Translations under genes and position numbers: made by a program
Notes under the pieces: generated by a model
The model's database searches: none
What the model saw: the letters and a program-made list of their open reading frames with translations, nothing else
What the model was told of the DNA's origin: nothing
Shown: positions 55,204 to 64,000 of the stretch, piece by piece
How the letters are laid out: each line of letters begins with the position of its first letter
Numbering within the stretch: the first letter of the stretch is position 1
Assembly (NCBI RefSeq): GCF_013201545.1
Contig: NZ_CP053746.1
Span: 3,734,501-3,798,500 of the forward strand
Direction: 5' to 3'
Origin: Pseudomonas graminis
Lineage (GTDB): Bacteria; Pseudomonadota; Gammaproteobacteria; Pseudomonadales; Pseudomonadaceae
Length of the DNA: 64,000 bases

Positions 55204-56754
55204 ATGTCAGCGTCTGCTCAGGCCGCTGTTCTATCTGTCAGTGGTATTGGCAAAACCTACGCCCAACCCGTACTCGGTGACATCGACCTGACGCTGATGC
55301 GCGGGGAAGTGCTGGCCTTGACCGGGGAAAATGGCGCCGGTAAAAGCACGCTGTCGAAAATCATCGGCGGCCTGGTCACACCCACCACCGGCCAGATGCA
55401 ATTTCAGGGGCAACCCTACCAGCCTGCCAGTCGCACCCAGGCCGAAAAGCTCGGCGTGCGCATGGTCATGCAAGAACTCAATCTGCTGCCGACGCTGTCG
55501 GTGGCGGAAAACCTGTTTCTCGATAACCTGCCCAGCCGTGCCGGTTTCATCAATCGTCGCAAGCTGCGCGAGGATGCGATCAAGGCCATGGCGCAAGTCG
55601 GCCTTGAGGCCATCGACCCGGACACGCTGGTCAGCGAACTGGGCATCGGCCATCAACAGATGGTTGAAATCGCCCGCAACCTGATCGGCGACTGCCACGT
55701 GCTGATTCTCGATGAGCCGACGGCGATGCTGACGGCGCGTGAGGTGGAAATGCTCTTTGAGCAGATCACCCGTCTACAGGATCGCGGCGTTTCCATCATT
55801 TACATCTCCCACCGCCTGGAAGAACTGGCCCGCGTCGCCCAGCGCATCGCCGTGTTGCGCGACGGCAAGTTGGTCTGCGTTGACTTCATGGCCAATTACA
55901 ACAGCGAGCAGTTGGTCACGTTGATGGTTGGCCGTGAACTGGGCGAGAAGATCGATCTGGGCGAGCGCAAGATTGGCGCAGTGGCGCTGTCGGTCAAAGG
56001 CCTGAATCGCGCCGACAAGGTCCGCGATGTTTCCTTCGATGTCCGGGCCGGTGAAATCTTCGGGATTTCCGGGCTGATCGGTGCCGGGCGTACTGAGCTG
56101 CTGCGGCTGATCTACGGCGCGGACGTGGCCGACAGCGGCAGCATCGAAGTCGGCAGCCCGCTGCGCAGCGTGCAGATCAAATCGCCGGTGGACGCCGTGG
56201 GTCATGGCATCGCCTTGATCACCGAAGACCGCAAGGGCGAGGGGTTGCTGCTGTCGCAATCGATCAGCGCCAACATTGCGCTGGGCAACATGGAAGCCAT
56301 TTCCAGTGCCGGCGTGGTCAACGGCAATTCTGAGATCGCTTTGGCTCAGCGTCAGGTGGGCGCCATGCGCATTCGCAGTTCGAGCCCGACGCAACTGGTG
56401 TCGGAGCTGTCGGGCGGCAATCAGCAGAAGGTCGTGATCGGCCGCTGGCTGGAGCGCGATTGCCAGGTGATGTTGTTCGACGAGCCCACGCGCGGCATCG
56501 ACGTCGGCGCCAAGTTCGACATATACGCGCTGCTGGGTGAACTGACCCGTCAGGGCAGGGCGCTGGTGGTGGTCTCCAGTGATTTGCGCGAGCTGATGCT
56601 GATCTGCGACCGCATCGGCGTGCTGTCTGCCGGGCGCCTGATCGACACCTTCGAGCGCGACACCTGGACCCAGGACGAACTGCTTGCCGCTGCCTTCGCG
56701 GGCTATCAAAAACGTGACGCGCTGCTGTCTGAAGCTGCGCCCAGGATCGACTGA
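55204..56754 (+). CDS. rbsA: Ribose ABC transporter ATP-binding protein
   Basis: A 516-residue double ATPase. The N-terminal half has Walker A GENGAGKST and Walker B LILDEPTAM; the C-terminal half has the signature LSGGNQQK and LFDEPTRGIDVG, with the degenerate Walker A typical of the CUT2 class. It energises ribose import. The ATG at 55204 has a GGAG site; an in-frame ATG four codons upstream does not. The stop overlaps the start of rbsC by one base. Confidence 0.93.
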   Translation: MSASAQAAVLSVSGIGKTYAQPVLGDIDLTLMRGEVLALTGENGAGKSTLSKIIGGLVTPTTGQMQFQGQPYQPASRTQAEKLGVRMVMQELNLLPTLSVAENLFLDNLPSRAGFINRRKLREDAIKAMAQVGLEAIDPDTLVSELGIGHQQMVEIARNLIGDCHVLILDEPTAMLTAREVEMLFEQITRLQDRGVSIIYISHRLEELARVAQRIAVLRDGKLVCVDFMANYNSEQLVTLMVGRELGEKIDLGERKIGAVALSVKGLNRADKVRDVSFDVRAGEIFGISGLIGAGRTELLRLIYGADVADSGSIEVGSPLRSVQIKSPVDAVGHGIALITEDRKGEGLLLSQSISANIALGNMEAISSAGVVNGNSEIALAQRQVGAMRIRSSSPTQLVSELSGGNQQKVVIGRWLERDCQVMLFDEPTRGIDVGAKFDIYALLGELTRQGRALVVVSSDLRELMLICDRIGVLSAGRLIDTFERDTWTQDELLAAAFAGYQKRDALLSEAAPRID

Positions 56755-57749
56755 TGAAAACTTCTACTTCTCCTGCCGCGCTGCCGTCTCCGGGCAAGCG
56801 CAGCGGCAACTACTTCGGCCTGGGCACCTACCTCGGGCTGGCAGGCGCACTGCTGGCGATGATCGTGTTGTTCTCGTTGCTTAGCGATCATTTCCTGTCG
56901 TACGAAACCTTCAGCACCCTGGCCAACCAGATTCCCGACCTGATGGTGCTGGCGGTCGGCATGACCTTCATCCTCATCATCGGCGGCATTGACCTGTCGG
57001 TGGGTTCGGTGCTCGCGTTGGCTGCTTCGGCGGTCAGTGTGGCCATGCTCGGCTGGGGCTGGGGCGTGTTTCCGTCGGCGTTGCTGGGCATCGCCTGCGC
57101 AACGGCGGCCGGTACGCTGACCGGCTCGATCACCGTGGCGTGGCGCATTCCCTCGTTCATCGTCTCCCTTGGCGTGCTGGAAATGGCCCGCGGCGTGGCA
57201 TACCAACTGACCGACTCGCGCACCGCGTACATCGGTGACTCCTTTGCGTGGCTGTCCAATCCCTTCGCATTCGGTATTTCGCCTTCGTTTGTCATTGCCC
57301 TGATCGTCATCTTCGCCGCCCAGGCCGTGCTGACGCGCACCGTGTTCGGCCGCTACCTGATCGGCATCGGCACCAACGAGGAAGCCGTGCGTCTGGCGGG
57401 GATCAATCCCAAGCCCTACAAGATCCTCGTGTTCTCGCTGATGGGCCTGCTGGCGGGTGTTGCCGCGCTGTTCCAGATTTCACGCCTTGAAGCCGCTGAT
57501 CCCAACGCCGGTTCCGGCCTTGAGCTGCAAGTGATTGCAGCAGTGGTTATTGGCGGCACCAGTCTGATGGGCGGGCGCGGTTCGGTGATCAGCACCTTCT
57601 TCGGCGTGCTGATCATTTCGGTGCTGGCGGCAGGGTTGGCACAGATCGGCGCGACCGAACCGACCAAACGCATCATCACTGGTGCCGTGATCGTCGTCGC
57701 GGTGGTCCTCGATACTTACCGCAGCAACCGCGCGCGGCGGCGCGGCTGA
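56754..57749 (+). CDS. rbsC: Ribose ABC transporter permease
   Basis: A 331-residue membrane protein with eight to ten helices of the BPD_transp_2 family, including GGIDLSVGSVLAL (about residue 80) and GTNEEAVRLAGI. It forms the ribose channel with RbsA. It overlaps rbsA by one base and ends 1 bp before rbsR. Confidence 0.93.
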   Translation: MKTSTSPAALPSPGKRSGNYFGLGTYLGLAGALLAMIVLFSLLSDHFLSYETFSTLANQIPDLMVLAVGMTFILIIGGIDLSVGSVLALAASAVSVAMLGWGWGVFPSALLGIACATAAGTLTGSITVAWRIPSFIVSLGVLEMARGVAYQLTDSRTAYIGDSFAWLSNPFAFGISPSFVIALIVIFAAQAVLTRTVFGRYLIGIGTNEEAVRLAGINPKPYKILVFSLMGLLAGVAALFQISRLEAADPNAGSGLELQVIAAVVIGGTSLMGGRGSVISTFFGVLIISVLAAGLAQIGATEPTKRIITGAVIVVAVVLDTYRSNRARRRG

Positions 57750-57750
57750 C

Positions 57751-58773
57751 ATGGCAACCATCAAGGATGTAGCGGCGATTGCCGGGATTTCCTACACCAC
57801 GGTGTCCCATGTCCTTAACCGCACCCGACCGGTCAGTGAAGAGGTGCGCAAGAAGGTCGAAGCCGCCATCGTGCAGCTGGATTACGTGCCCAGCGCCGTT
57901 GCGCGGTCGCTCAAGGCCAAGGCCACGGCGACCATCGGCCTGTTGATCCCCAACGGCATCAACCCGTACTTCGCCGAACTGGCCCGGGGCATCGAGGATT
58001 ACTGCGAGCGTAACGGCTTCTGCGTGATCCTCTGCAATTCCGATGACAACCCCGACAAGCAGCGCAGCTACCTGCGCGTGCTTCTGGAAAAACGCGTCGA
58101 CGGCCTTATCGTGTCGTCGGTCGGCGGCGGAGACAGCCTCGTCGAGGGCTTGTCCGCGGTACGAACGCCTTTGGTCATCGTTGACCGCGACCTGGACGGC
58201 GTGACGGCTGATCTGGTGCGCATCGACCATGAGCTGGGTGCGTATCTGGCGACGTCCCACTTGCTGTCCCTCGGCCACCGGCACATCGCCTGTATCTGCG
58301 GCCCGGCGCAAACCACTGTGGCGAAGATGCGTCTGGCGGGGTATCACCGCGCCATGCAGGAAGCCTCGGTCGACGTGCCGGACAGCTGGGTGGTGGAGAG
58401 CGATTTCACCGGGCCCAGTGGTTATCTGGCTGCGGTGAAACTGCTGGAGCGGGATCCGCCTACGGCGATTTTTGCGGCCAACGACATGGTCGGCATCGGC
58501 GTATTGCGCGCCGCCGCCGAGCGTAACGTGCGGGTCCCGGCGGATCTGTCGGTCATTGGCTTCGACGACATCCAGATGAGCCAGTACGTTTACCCGGCCC
58601 TGACCACCGTCGGCCAATCCATTCTGCAACTGGGCGAGCGCGCTGCCGAGATGCTGCTGCGGCGGATCTCGGCGCGGGGCGAAACCGCTGTCGAACACCT
58701 GGTTGTTGCGCCGAGTATTGTGCTGCGCGAATCCACAGCGCCTCCACCCCAGGTATTTACCGAATTTCGTTAA
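57751..58773 (+). CDS. rbsR: LacI-family ribose repressor
   Basis: A 340-residue repressor: the N-terminal LacI helix-turn-helix [20 protein letters not shown] (residues 3-22) followed by a sugar-binding domain of the same fold as RbsB. It should bind the palindrome at 54072-54085 and release it when ribose is present. It lies inside the operon it controls. Confidence 0.93.
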   Translation: MATIKDVAAIAGISYTTVSHVLNRTRPVSEEVRKKVEAAIVQLDYVPSAVARSLKAKATATIGLLIPNGINPYFAELARGIEDYCERNGFCVILCNSDDNPDKQRSYLRVLLEKRVDGLIVSSVGGGDSLVEGLSAVRTPLVIVDRDLDGVTADLVRIDHELGAYLATSHLLSLGHRHIACICGPAQTTVAKMRLAGYHRAMQEASVDVPDSWVVESDFTGPSGYLAAVKLLERDPPTAIFAANDMVGIGVLRAAAERNVRVPADLSVIGFDDIQMSQYVYPALTTVGQSILQLGERAAEMLLRRISARGETAVEHLVVAPSIVLRESTAPPPQVFTEFR

Positions 58774-58820
58774 GCCGAGCGCTCCGCCCGGTCTGAAAAG
58801 TGTTCTGAAGAGTAGACGTC

Positions 58821-59765
58821 ATGCAAGCAAAAGTAGTGATAGTGGGCAGCCTGAACATGGACCTGGTGACGCGCGCGCCGCGTTTGCCCCGGGCCGGAGA
58901 AACACTGGCCGGGCAGTCGTTCGTCACCGTGCCGGGCGGCAAGGGCGCCAATCAGGCGGTGGCGGCGGCGCGACTGGGCGCCAGTGTCGCCATGATCGGT
59001 TGCGTCGGCGATGATGCCTACGGCGAACAACTTCGCACCGCGCTGCTGGCCGAAGGCATCGATTGCCAGGCAGTGACCCCGGTCTCCGGCGAGTCCACCG
59101 GCGTTGCGCTGATCGTCGTCGATGACAGCAGCCAGAACGCTATCGTGATCGTGGCCGGCGGCAACGGCCACGTCACCGCGTCCGTGGTGGACAGCTTCGA
59201 TGCGCTGCTGTCCGGTGCCGACGTCATCATCTGCCAGCTTGAAGTGCCGCTCGACACCGTGGGCCACGTGCTCAAGCGCGGCCACGAACTGGGCAAGACC
59301 GTCATCCTCAACCCGGCGCCGGCCAGTGGCCCGCTGCCGGCCGAGTGGTTCGCCTGGGTCGATTACCTGATCCCGAATGAAAGCGAGGCCACCGCGCTGA
59401 CCGGTTTGCCAGTCGACAGCACCGCCAGCGCGGACGCCGCTGCATCAGCATTGCTGAAAGCCGGCGTCAGCAAGGTAATCGTCACGCTGGGCGAGCAGGG
59501 CGCCTTGTTCGCCAGCGCGTCGCGCTCCGAGCACTTCCCGGCGCCAAAGGTCCAGCCCGTTGACACCACGGCGGCAGGCGATACCTTTGTCGGCGGCTTC
59601 GCGGCGGCGCTGGCCGATGACAAGTCCGAGTCGGACGCCATTCGCTTCGGTCAGGTTGCAGCGGCGCTCTCCGTTACCCGTTCCGGCGCCCAGCCTTCCA
59701 TTCCGACGTTCGCCGAGGTTCAGGCCTCCGCGGCACACTCCGCCGCACAGGGGCATCAATCATGA
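58821..59765 (+). CDS. rbsK: Ribokinase
   Basis: A 314-residue PfkB-family kinase that phosphorylates ribose to ribose 5-phosphate. Motifs: [10 protein letters not shown] and [15 protein letters not shown] at the N-terminus, and the catalytic [13 protein letters not shown] near residue 250 (the usual GAGD appears as AAGD). Its last codons overlap the start of rbsD by 4 bp. Confidence 0.94.
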   Translation: MQAKVVIVGSLNMDLVTRAPRLPRAGETLAGQSFVTVPGGKGANQAVAAARLGASVAMIGCVGDDAYGEQLRTALLAEGIDCQAVTPVSGESTGVALIVVDDSSQNAIVIVAGGNGHVTASVVDSFDALLSGADVIICQLEVPLDTVGHVLKRGHELGKTVILNPAPASGPLPAEWFAWVDYLIPNESEATALTGLPVDSTASADAAASALLKAGVSKVIVTLGEQGALFASASRSEHFPAPKVQPVDTTAAGDTFVGGFAAALADDKSESDAIRFGQVAAALSVTRSGAQPSIPTFAEVQASAAHSAAQGHQS

Positions 59766-60166
59766 AAAAAACACCGCTGCTTAACATCGCCTTGTCCCGC
59801 GCCATCGCGTCCCTGGGGCACGGTGACATCCTGATGATCGTAGATGCGGGCATGCCTGTGCCGGCGGGCGTTGAGCTGATCGATCTGGCCCTGACCCACG
59901 GTGTGCCCGATTTCCTAAGCGTGCTGAATGTGGTGCTGACTGAAATGCAGGTCGAGAGCCATGTCCTCGCCGAAGAGATGCTGTCGAAACAACCGCCAGC
60001 GTTGGCCACCGTTTCGAGCTTGCATGCCTCGGGCGGCCTCGGTGAGCAACGCCTGGTGAGTCATGACGCATTGAAACAGCTGAGCCGTGGTGCTCGGGCT
60101 ATCATCCGCACCGGCGAATGCCAGCCATACACCAACATTGCGTTGGTGGCGGGCGTGGTTTTTTAA
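59762..60166 (+). CDS. rbsD: D-ribose pyranase
   Basis: A 134-residue enzyme that interconverts pyranose and furanose ribose. The N-terminal [20 protein letters not shown] contains the catalytic His near residue 20, and [12 protein letters not shown] near the C-terminus is conserved. Length fits the family. It is coupled to rbsK. Confidence 0.94.
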   Translation: MKKTPLLNIALSRAIASLGHGDILMIVDAGMPVPAGVELIDLALTHGVPDFLSVLNVVLTEMQVESHVLAEEMLSKQPPALATVSSLHASGGLGEQRLVSHDALKQLSRGARAIIRTGECQPYTNIALVAGVVF

Positions 60167-60208
60167 CGCCGTTTTTTCATCTCTAGCCGTCAGGAACAAG
60201 GAGTTCCC

Positions 60209-61237
60209 ATGAACACAACCCGACATTTTTTCACCGGACTGATCAGGAGTGCCGCGCTGTTGGCCATGTTATCCGCCACGTCCGTGCATGCCGCCGAGAA
60301 GCGCGACGTGATCATCGACACCGACCCGGGCGCCGACGACGTCGTCGCACTGCTCCTGGCGCTGGCGTCGCCGCAAGAACTCAACGTCATGGCGATCACC
60401 ACCGTGGCGGGCAACGTGCGCATCGACAAGACCTCCCGCAATGCCCGGCTGGCTCGGGAATGGGCCGGCCGCGAAGAAGTGCCGGTGTACGCCGGTGCGG
60501 GCAAACCGCTGGTGCGCACGCCGATCTACGCCGAAAACATTCACGGCAAGGAAGGACTGCCGGGCGTGGAAGTGCATGAGCCGAAGAAGCCGTTGGCTGA
60601 AGGCAATGCCGTGCAGTACCTGGTCGATACCCTGAAGAAAGCTGCGCCCCACAGCATCACCATCGCCATGCTCGGGCCGCAGACCAACCTGGCGCTCGCG
60701 CTGATTCAGGCGCCGGAAATCACCCAGGGCATCAAGGAAGTCGTGGTCATGGGCGGCGCCCACTTCAACGGTGGCAACATCACCCCGGTGGCCGAATTCA
60801 ATATCTACGCCGACCCCGACGCGGCGAAGGTTGTCCTGGCCAGCGGTGTGAAGCTGACCTACGTGCCGCTGGACGTCACCCACAAGATCCTCACCAGCGA
60901 AGCGCGTATCAAGCAGATCGATGGCTTGAACAATCAGGCCGGCAAGCTGGTCAGCGGTATCCTCAACGAGTACGTCAAGGCTGACATGGTCCATTACGGC
61001 CTGCCCGGCGGGCCGGTGCATGATGCGAGCGTGATTGCCTGGCTGATCAAGCCGGAGCTGTTCAGCGGCAGGCAGGTCAATCTGGTGATCGATAACCGTG
61101 AGGGTGTGACCCACGGCCAGACCATCGCCGACTGGTACGACACCCTTGCCCAGAACAAAAATGTGTTCTGGGTGGAAAACGGTGATGCCCAGGGCTTTTT
61201 TGATTTGTTGACTCAGCGCCTGGGTCTTTTGAAGTAA
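60209..61237 (+). CDS. Exported nucleoside hydrolase
   Basis: A 342-residue IUNH-family enzyme with a signal peptide (cleavage near AHA-AEK, about residue 29). The Ca2+-binding motif DTDPGADDVVAL is near residue 37 and the catalytic HDASVIAWL near 270. It hydrolyses ribonucleosides to base and ribose, probably in the periplasm, which would feed RbsB directly. It is the last gene of the rbs operon. Gene names rih/iunH cannot be assigned without substrate data. Confidence 0.9.
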   Translation: MNTTRHFFTGLIRSAALLAMLSATSVHAAEKRDVIIDTDPGADDVVALLLALASPQELNVMAITTVAGNVRIDKTSRNARLAREWAGREEVPVYAGAGKPLVRTPIYAENIHGKEGLPGVEVHEPKKPLAEGNAVQYLVDTLKKAAPHSITIAMLGPQTNLALALIQAPEITQGIKEVVVMGGAHFNGGNITPVAEFNIYADPDAAKVVLASGVKLTYVPLDVTHKILTSEARIKQIDGLNNQAGKLVSGILNEYVKADMVHYGLPGGPVHDASVIAWLIKPELFSGRQVNLVIDNREGVTHGQTIADWYDTLAQNKNVFWVENGDAQGFFDLLTQRLGLLK

Positions 61238-61300
61238 ATCCGCCGTGCTGCGCCGTGTGGCATCCCGATGCTCGGCGCAGAGCAATCAAGGTGCAAAACC

Positions 61301-61606
61301 GTGTCTATCGATCTCAATAATCCCGATTCCCTCACCCTCGACGCCGTCCGGCAAATGATCGCGGCTGCGCAGGATGGCGTGCATAACCAGTTGCGCGTCA
61401 GCCGTGACGGTCGCGCGTGGATTTCCAGCGACGCGGTGGGTGGCGTGGACATTGGGGGACTGCTGTTTCGTCTGGAGACCTGGGCGGCCGGTTCCGGTTG
61501 CGTGGGCCCGGTGGCGGCCAGCGATGCCGTATGGGTGACGCAGATCTACAATGCCCTTCGCGACAACTGGGCCAACCCCACCACGGATTACGTGGACGTC
61601 TACTGA
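61301..61606 (+). CDS. Hypothetical protein (101 aa)
   Basis: The protein begins (GTG start) MSIDLNNPDSLTLDAVRQMI and continues with AAAQDGVHNQLRVSRDGRAW, then a Gly/Ala-rich middle and a C-terminal helix YNALRDNWANPTTDYVDVY. The GTG at 61301 has an AAGGTG site eight bases before it; the longer frame upstream lacks one. Function unknown. It is followed by a terminator. Confidence 0.68.
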   Translation: MSIDLNNPDSLTLDAVRQMIAAAQDGVHNQLRVSRDGRAWISSDAVGGVDIGGLLFRLETWAAGSGCVGPVAASDAVWVTQIYNALRDNWANPTTDYVDVY

Positions 61607-61607
61607 G

Positions 61608-61649
61608 CCGCGCCCATCCCGCTCAATGGGTCCTGCGGGCGCTTTTTTA
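61608..61649 (+). terminator. Terminator after the 101-residue gene
   Basis: GCGCCC / GGGCGC arms, with a further stem in the loop, are followed by six U residues. Confidence 0.75.
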
Positions 61650-61813
61650 AACGTTTTGTCACGATTGAATGCGCCGGGCGAGTGACGCTTGGGGCAGACT
61701 CCTGCGCTGTCCTCGACAGGGGAGGTTTGCTTGCCCTGGTTTACCCGTGGCGAAACGAAGCCGCTCGACCGCTGTCGCAGAGGTTCTGTTTTAGTTAAAC
61801 GTTAGGAGGTTGT

Positions 61814-62152
61814 ATGCCCTGGAAATACGCATCATCAGGTCTGGTGCTCGCCGCAGCGCTGCTGGCCGGTTGCAGCAGCACGTCGGAGTCTACGAGCCAG
61901 CCTGAGGAGAGCGTCGCCAGTTCCCCGGCCAGTTCCGCTGGTGGTTATGCCCGTTGTGACGCGGCAGCGGTGCAGTTCGCTGTTGGCAAGCCGGCTTCAG
62001 CGGCATTGCTGGATCAGGCGAAGGCCAAGGCCGGCGCGCAGACCGCCAGAGTGCTCGGGCCCCATGACATCGTGACACTGGAATACCGCTCGGACCGTCT
62101 TAACCTGAATACCGATGATTCAGGCAAGGTCAGCCGCGTCAATTGCGGATAA
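61814..62152 (+). CDS. I78-family peptidase-inhibitor lipoprotein
   Basis: A 112-residue lipoprotein with lipobox LLAGC (Cys20), a Ser/Glu-rich linker and the I78 inhibitor domain (about 45-112): CDAAAVQFAVGKPAS, ARVLGPHDIVTLEYRSDRLN and the C-terminal VSRVNCG with paired Cys. I78 proteins inhibit serine peptidases in the periplasm. It has an AGGAGG site. Confidence 0.88.
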   Translation: MPWKYASSGLVLAAALLAGCSSTSESTSQPEESVASSPASSAGGYARCDAAAVQFAVGKPASAALLDQAKAKAGAQTARVLGPHDIVTLEYRSDRLNLNTDDSGKVSRVNCG

Positions 62153-62180
62153 CCTTTCCCCATGACCGAATCGCAGGCAT

Positions 62181-62210
62181 AAAAAAACCCCGTCAGTGAC
62201 GGGGTTTTTT
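62181..62210. terminator. Bidirectional terminator between the I78 and cold-shock genes
   Basis: AAAAAAACCCCGTCA / TGACGGGGTTTTTT arms serve both convergent genes. Confidence 0.9.
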
Positions 62211-62223
62211 CAGATCGCTGGGA

Positions 62224-62436
62224 TTACTCCGCGCGAACCTGAGCAGCTTGCATGCCCTTTTGGCCTTTCTCAGCCACGAAGGAAACAGTCTGGCCTTCTT
62301 TCAAGCTCTTGAAACCGTCGGATTCAATGGCTTTGAAATGTACAAAAAGGTCGTCGCCGCCACCCTGTGGGGTGATGAAGCCGAAGCCTTTTTCATCGTT
62401 GAACCATTTTACGGTGCCGGATTGGCGATTAGACAT
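62224..62436 (-). CDS. Cold-shock protein, CspA family
   Basis: A 70-residue single-stranded nucleic-acid-binding protein. RNP1 (KGFGFITP) and RNP2 (LFVHFKAI) are intact. The sequence fits the CapB/CspA group of Pseudomonas. Csp proteins melt RNA secondary structure. The about 300-bp upstream non-coding stretch could hold a long 5-prime leader, as known for cspA genes; a TATGAT -10 lies on the minus strand near 62508. Confidence 0.95.
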   Translation of the reverse strand: MSNRQSGTVKWFNDEKGFGFITPQGGGDDLFVHFKAIESDGFKSLKEGQTVSFVAEKGQKGMQAAQVRAE

Positions 62437-62733
62437 GGTGTATCTCCAGGAACATAATTTTCAGTAGTGCTGTGTTGCTCAGGCCAACTGGGCACACGAG
62501 CGCTATCATAGTCGAATTGTGTGAATGCTGGACTTTTTCGATTAGAACTTTGCGTCAGCATCCTCGATATAACGCCCCAAAGGCGCTCCAGAGGCCTGTT
62601 TTCCATCATCAACGGGTGCATCGGCAAACCCTTCTGGTATGCCTGAAACCCGCAGAATTCGTGGCCTTCAGCGTGTCAGCCTTGACCCGTTTCTTTACGC
62701 CCCGGTGTGGGGCATCAAGGAAATGTAAATTTT

Positions 62734-63048
62734 TTATTTTTTGCCGTTCAGGCAATTTTTGCTCACCGCAGCCTGCAGGCGAGAGGTCATATCGGTACTG
62801 GGAGGCGTCGTTTTGTCATTCAGCGACGCAATCTCCTTGTCGGAGAAGTTCTTGTTGATCTGTTGAGCGCCGCACTCGCAGTGCGCTTTGACTGCACTGG
62901 CGTCCATCGATGGATTGCTCTGGGTGGCTGCGGTGGTGCATTCGTTCATGTAGCTGGTCTTGGTTTTCGCATCCATCGCGGCGTGAGCGCTGAGGGGCAG
63001 TGTCAGGGCCAGCGGGGCGAGAAGGGCGGCAACGCGTAGAAGCTTCAT
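62734..63048 (-). CDS. Exported small protein with paired cysteines
   Basis: A 104-residue protein with a signal peptide (cleavage near AHA-AMD) and a helical mature part holding four Cys residues (NECTTAA, HCECG, KNCLNG), which could form two disulfides in the periplasm. Function unknown. A good AAGGAAA site precedes the ATG. Confidence 0.75.
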   Translation of the reverse strand: MKLLRVAALLAPLALTLPLSAHAAMDAKTKTSYMNECTTAATQSNPSMDASAVKAHCECGAQQINKNFSDKEIASLNDKTTPPSTDMTSRLQAAVSKNCLNGKK

Positions 63049-63340
63049 GGTGATTTCCTTTTTGTCGGTGGCCGTCGAGGTGTCAGGCCTTGAACATGTA
63101 CTACGGATAATCTGAGGTCCTTGAAGCGCACCAGTTCCGTGGCGCTGCTGCGGCTTGGTGCAATTGGTGATCCGCGTGCGACGCCAACCACCGTTTAGCT
63201 GACCCTGCCGTAACGCTGTGATAGCATGCGCGCCTGCAGATTAGCTCGCGTCTCGCGGGGCCCCGGTGCCCTGCTGCAAGTTCTGTCGATTTCGTAAGTT
63301 CCAGTCACTCTGGTTCGGTCTTCACGTTGGCCTTCGGGCT

Positions 63341-63359
63341 CCTGCCACTGTGAGGCAGG
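63341..63359 (+). promoter_or_regulatory. Stem-loop with 7-nt loop in the thrS leader
   Basis: CCTGCC / GGCAGG arms enclose the loop ACTGTGA. If this loop mimics a tRNA anticodon loop, the anticodon position reads TGT, which is tRNA-Thr(UGU). In E. coli ThrRS binds such a mimic in its own mRNA. Confidence 0.4.
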
Positions 63360-63397
63360 CATACCACCGAATCGCGTACTGGCTCTATCCCACCCAC

Positions 63398-63418
63398 GTG
63401 ACCTTTGGTAGGGGTCAC
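63398..63418 (+). promoter_or_regulatory. Hairpin directly before the thrS ribosome-binding site
   Basis: GTGACC / GGTCAC arms with a 9-nt loop end about three bases before the CTAGGAGAGGAGG Shine-Dalgarno region, so the fold could influence ribosome access. Confidence 0.45.
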
Positions 63419-63437
63419 CACTAGGAGAGGAGGCGCC

Positions 63438-64000
63438 ATGCCAACTATTACTCTTCCCGACGGCAGTCAACGTTCTTTCGATCACCCGGTATCCGTTGCC
63501 GAGGTCGCAGCATCCATTGGTGCGGGCCTGGCCAAAGCCACCGTGGCCGGCAAGGTCAACGGTCAACTGGTTGATGCCAGCGACATCATCGACACCGATG
63601 CGAGCCTGCAAATCATCACCCCCAAGGATCAGGAAGGCCTGGAGATCATTCGTCACTCCTGCGCGCACCTGGTTGGCCACGCCGTCAAGCAGCTCTATCC
63701 GACTGCAAAGATGGTGATCGGCCCGGTCATCGATGATGGCTTCTATTACGATATCGCCTATGAGCGTCCTTTCACGCCGGACGACATGGCGGCGATCGAG
63801 CAGCGCATGCAACAGCTGATCGAAAAGGATTACGACGTCATCAAAAAAGTCACGCCGCGCGCGGAAGTGATCGACGTGTTTACGGCCCGTGGCGAAGACT
63901 ACAAGCTGCGTCTGGTCGAAGACATGCCAAACGAGCAGGCCATGGGCCTGTACTACCACGAAGAATACGTCGACATGTGCCGCGGTCCGCATGTGCCGAA
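63438..64000 (+). CDS. thrS: Threonyl-tRNA synthetase, N-terminal part (cut by the window end)
   Basis: The first 187 codons are present. The ATG at 63438 has a strong AGAGGAGG site. Residues 1-60 are the TGS domain ([20 protein letters not shown]) and residues about 65-187 the editing domain with [16 protein letters not shown] (the HxxxH zinc motif) and the MCRGPHVPN motif. The enzyme charges tRNA-Thr and removes misacylated serine. The catalytic core lies beyond the window. Confidence 0.96.
   Translation, partial: MPTITLPDGSQRSFDHPVSVAEVAASIGAGLAKATVAGKVNGQLVDASDIIDTDASLQIITPKDQEGLEIIRHSCAHLVGHAVKQLYPTAKMVIGPVIDDGFYYDIAYERPFTPDDMAAIEQRMQQLIEKDYDVIKKVTPRAEVIDVFTARGEDYKLRLVEDMPNEQAMGLYYHEEYVDMCRGPHVP

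Larger units (their letters stand above)
63049..63437 (+). other. Upstream region and leader of thrS
   Basis: This 389-bp stretch has no gene and carries at least three stem-loops close to the thrS start, two of which are listed separately. It is likely to include the thrS promoter and regulated leader, and on the minus strand the promoter of the exported small protein gene. Confidence 0.6.

Noticed and set aside
62409..62627. 72-codon minus frame upstream of the cold-shock gene
   Set aside because: It runs into the cold-shock coding sequence out of frame and lies in the expected leader.

Overview
The window is chromosomal DNA of a Pseudomonas. Protein families largely confined to that genus (DUF1652, DUF1654, InaA, a DpkA reductase of the P. 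syringae type), GC-rich codon use and densely packed, mostly vertically inherited housekeeping genes all point there. No integrase, transposase, CRISPR array or rRNA operon was found. I identified about 73 protein genes (one broken, one cut by the window end) and two tRNA genes.

Left part (1-23.9 kb): a RimK-like ATP-grasp protein with a CorA-type transporter, the penicillin-binding proteins PbpG and DacB, a shikimate-dehydrogenase-like enzyme, YceH, DUF1993, TerC, an NhaR-like regulator, and two related MFS exporters at 7.2 and 21.7 kb. A PuuB-like oxidase is followed by two copies of a complete tRNA-Val(GAC) transcription unit exactly 1,173 bp apart. An ABC importer (16.4-19.3 kb) has a binding-protein gene interrupted by an in-frame TAG.

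Middle part (24-44.4 kb): an EvgS/RocS-type hybrid kinase with a LuxR-type regulator and an acetyltransferase in one operon, with a lone receiver protein behind it. Then follow dgt, an EAL protein, a small envelope-protein cluster (hypothetical, holin-like, DUF883), an RluA-family pseudouridine synthase, the molybdenum cofactor genes mobA / moaB-moeA, a Kef-type antiporter, and a divergent D-amino-acid dehydrogenase/dpkA pair that suggests D-lysine or D-proline catabolism.

Accessory-looking part (44.4-49.4 kb): many small genes, two LexA boxes, an XRE repressor, a ParD-like protein overlapping a second-type methionine aminopeptidase gene, and an SOS-box-controlled DUF1654 gene immediately upstream of a secreted nuclease gene. 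This is the most likely place for an undescribed system.

Right part (49.5-64 kb): a hybrid kinase, InaA kinase, DUF1652, then a complete ribose operon (rbsBACRKD plus an exported nucleoside hydrolase) behind a perfect LacI-type operator, an I78 inhibitor lipoprotein, a cold-shock protein, and the start of thrS, whose leader contains a possible tRNA-Thr anticodon mimic.

All family names were assigned by reading motifs; no database search was run.
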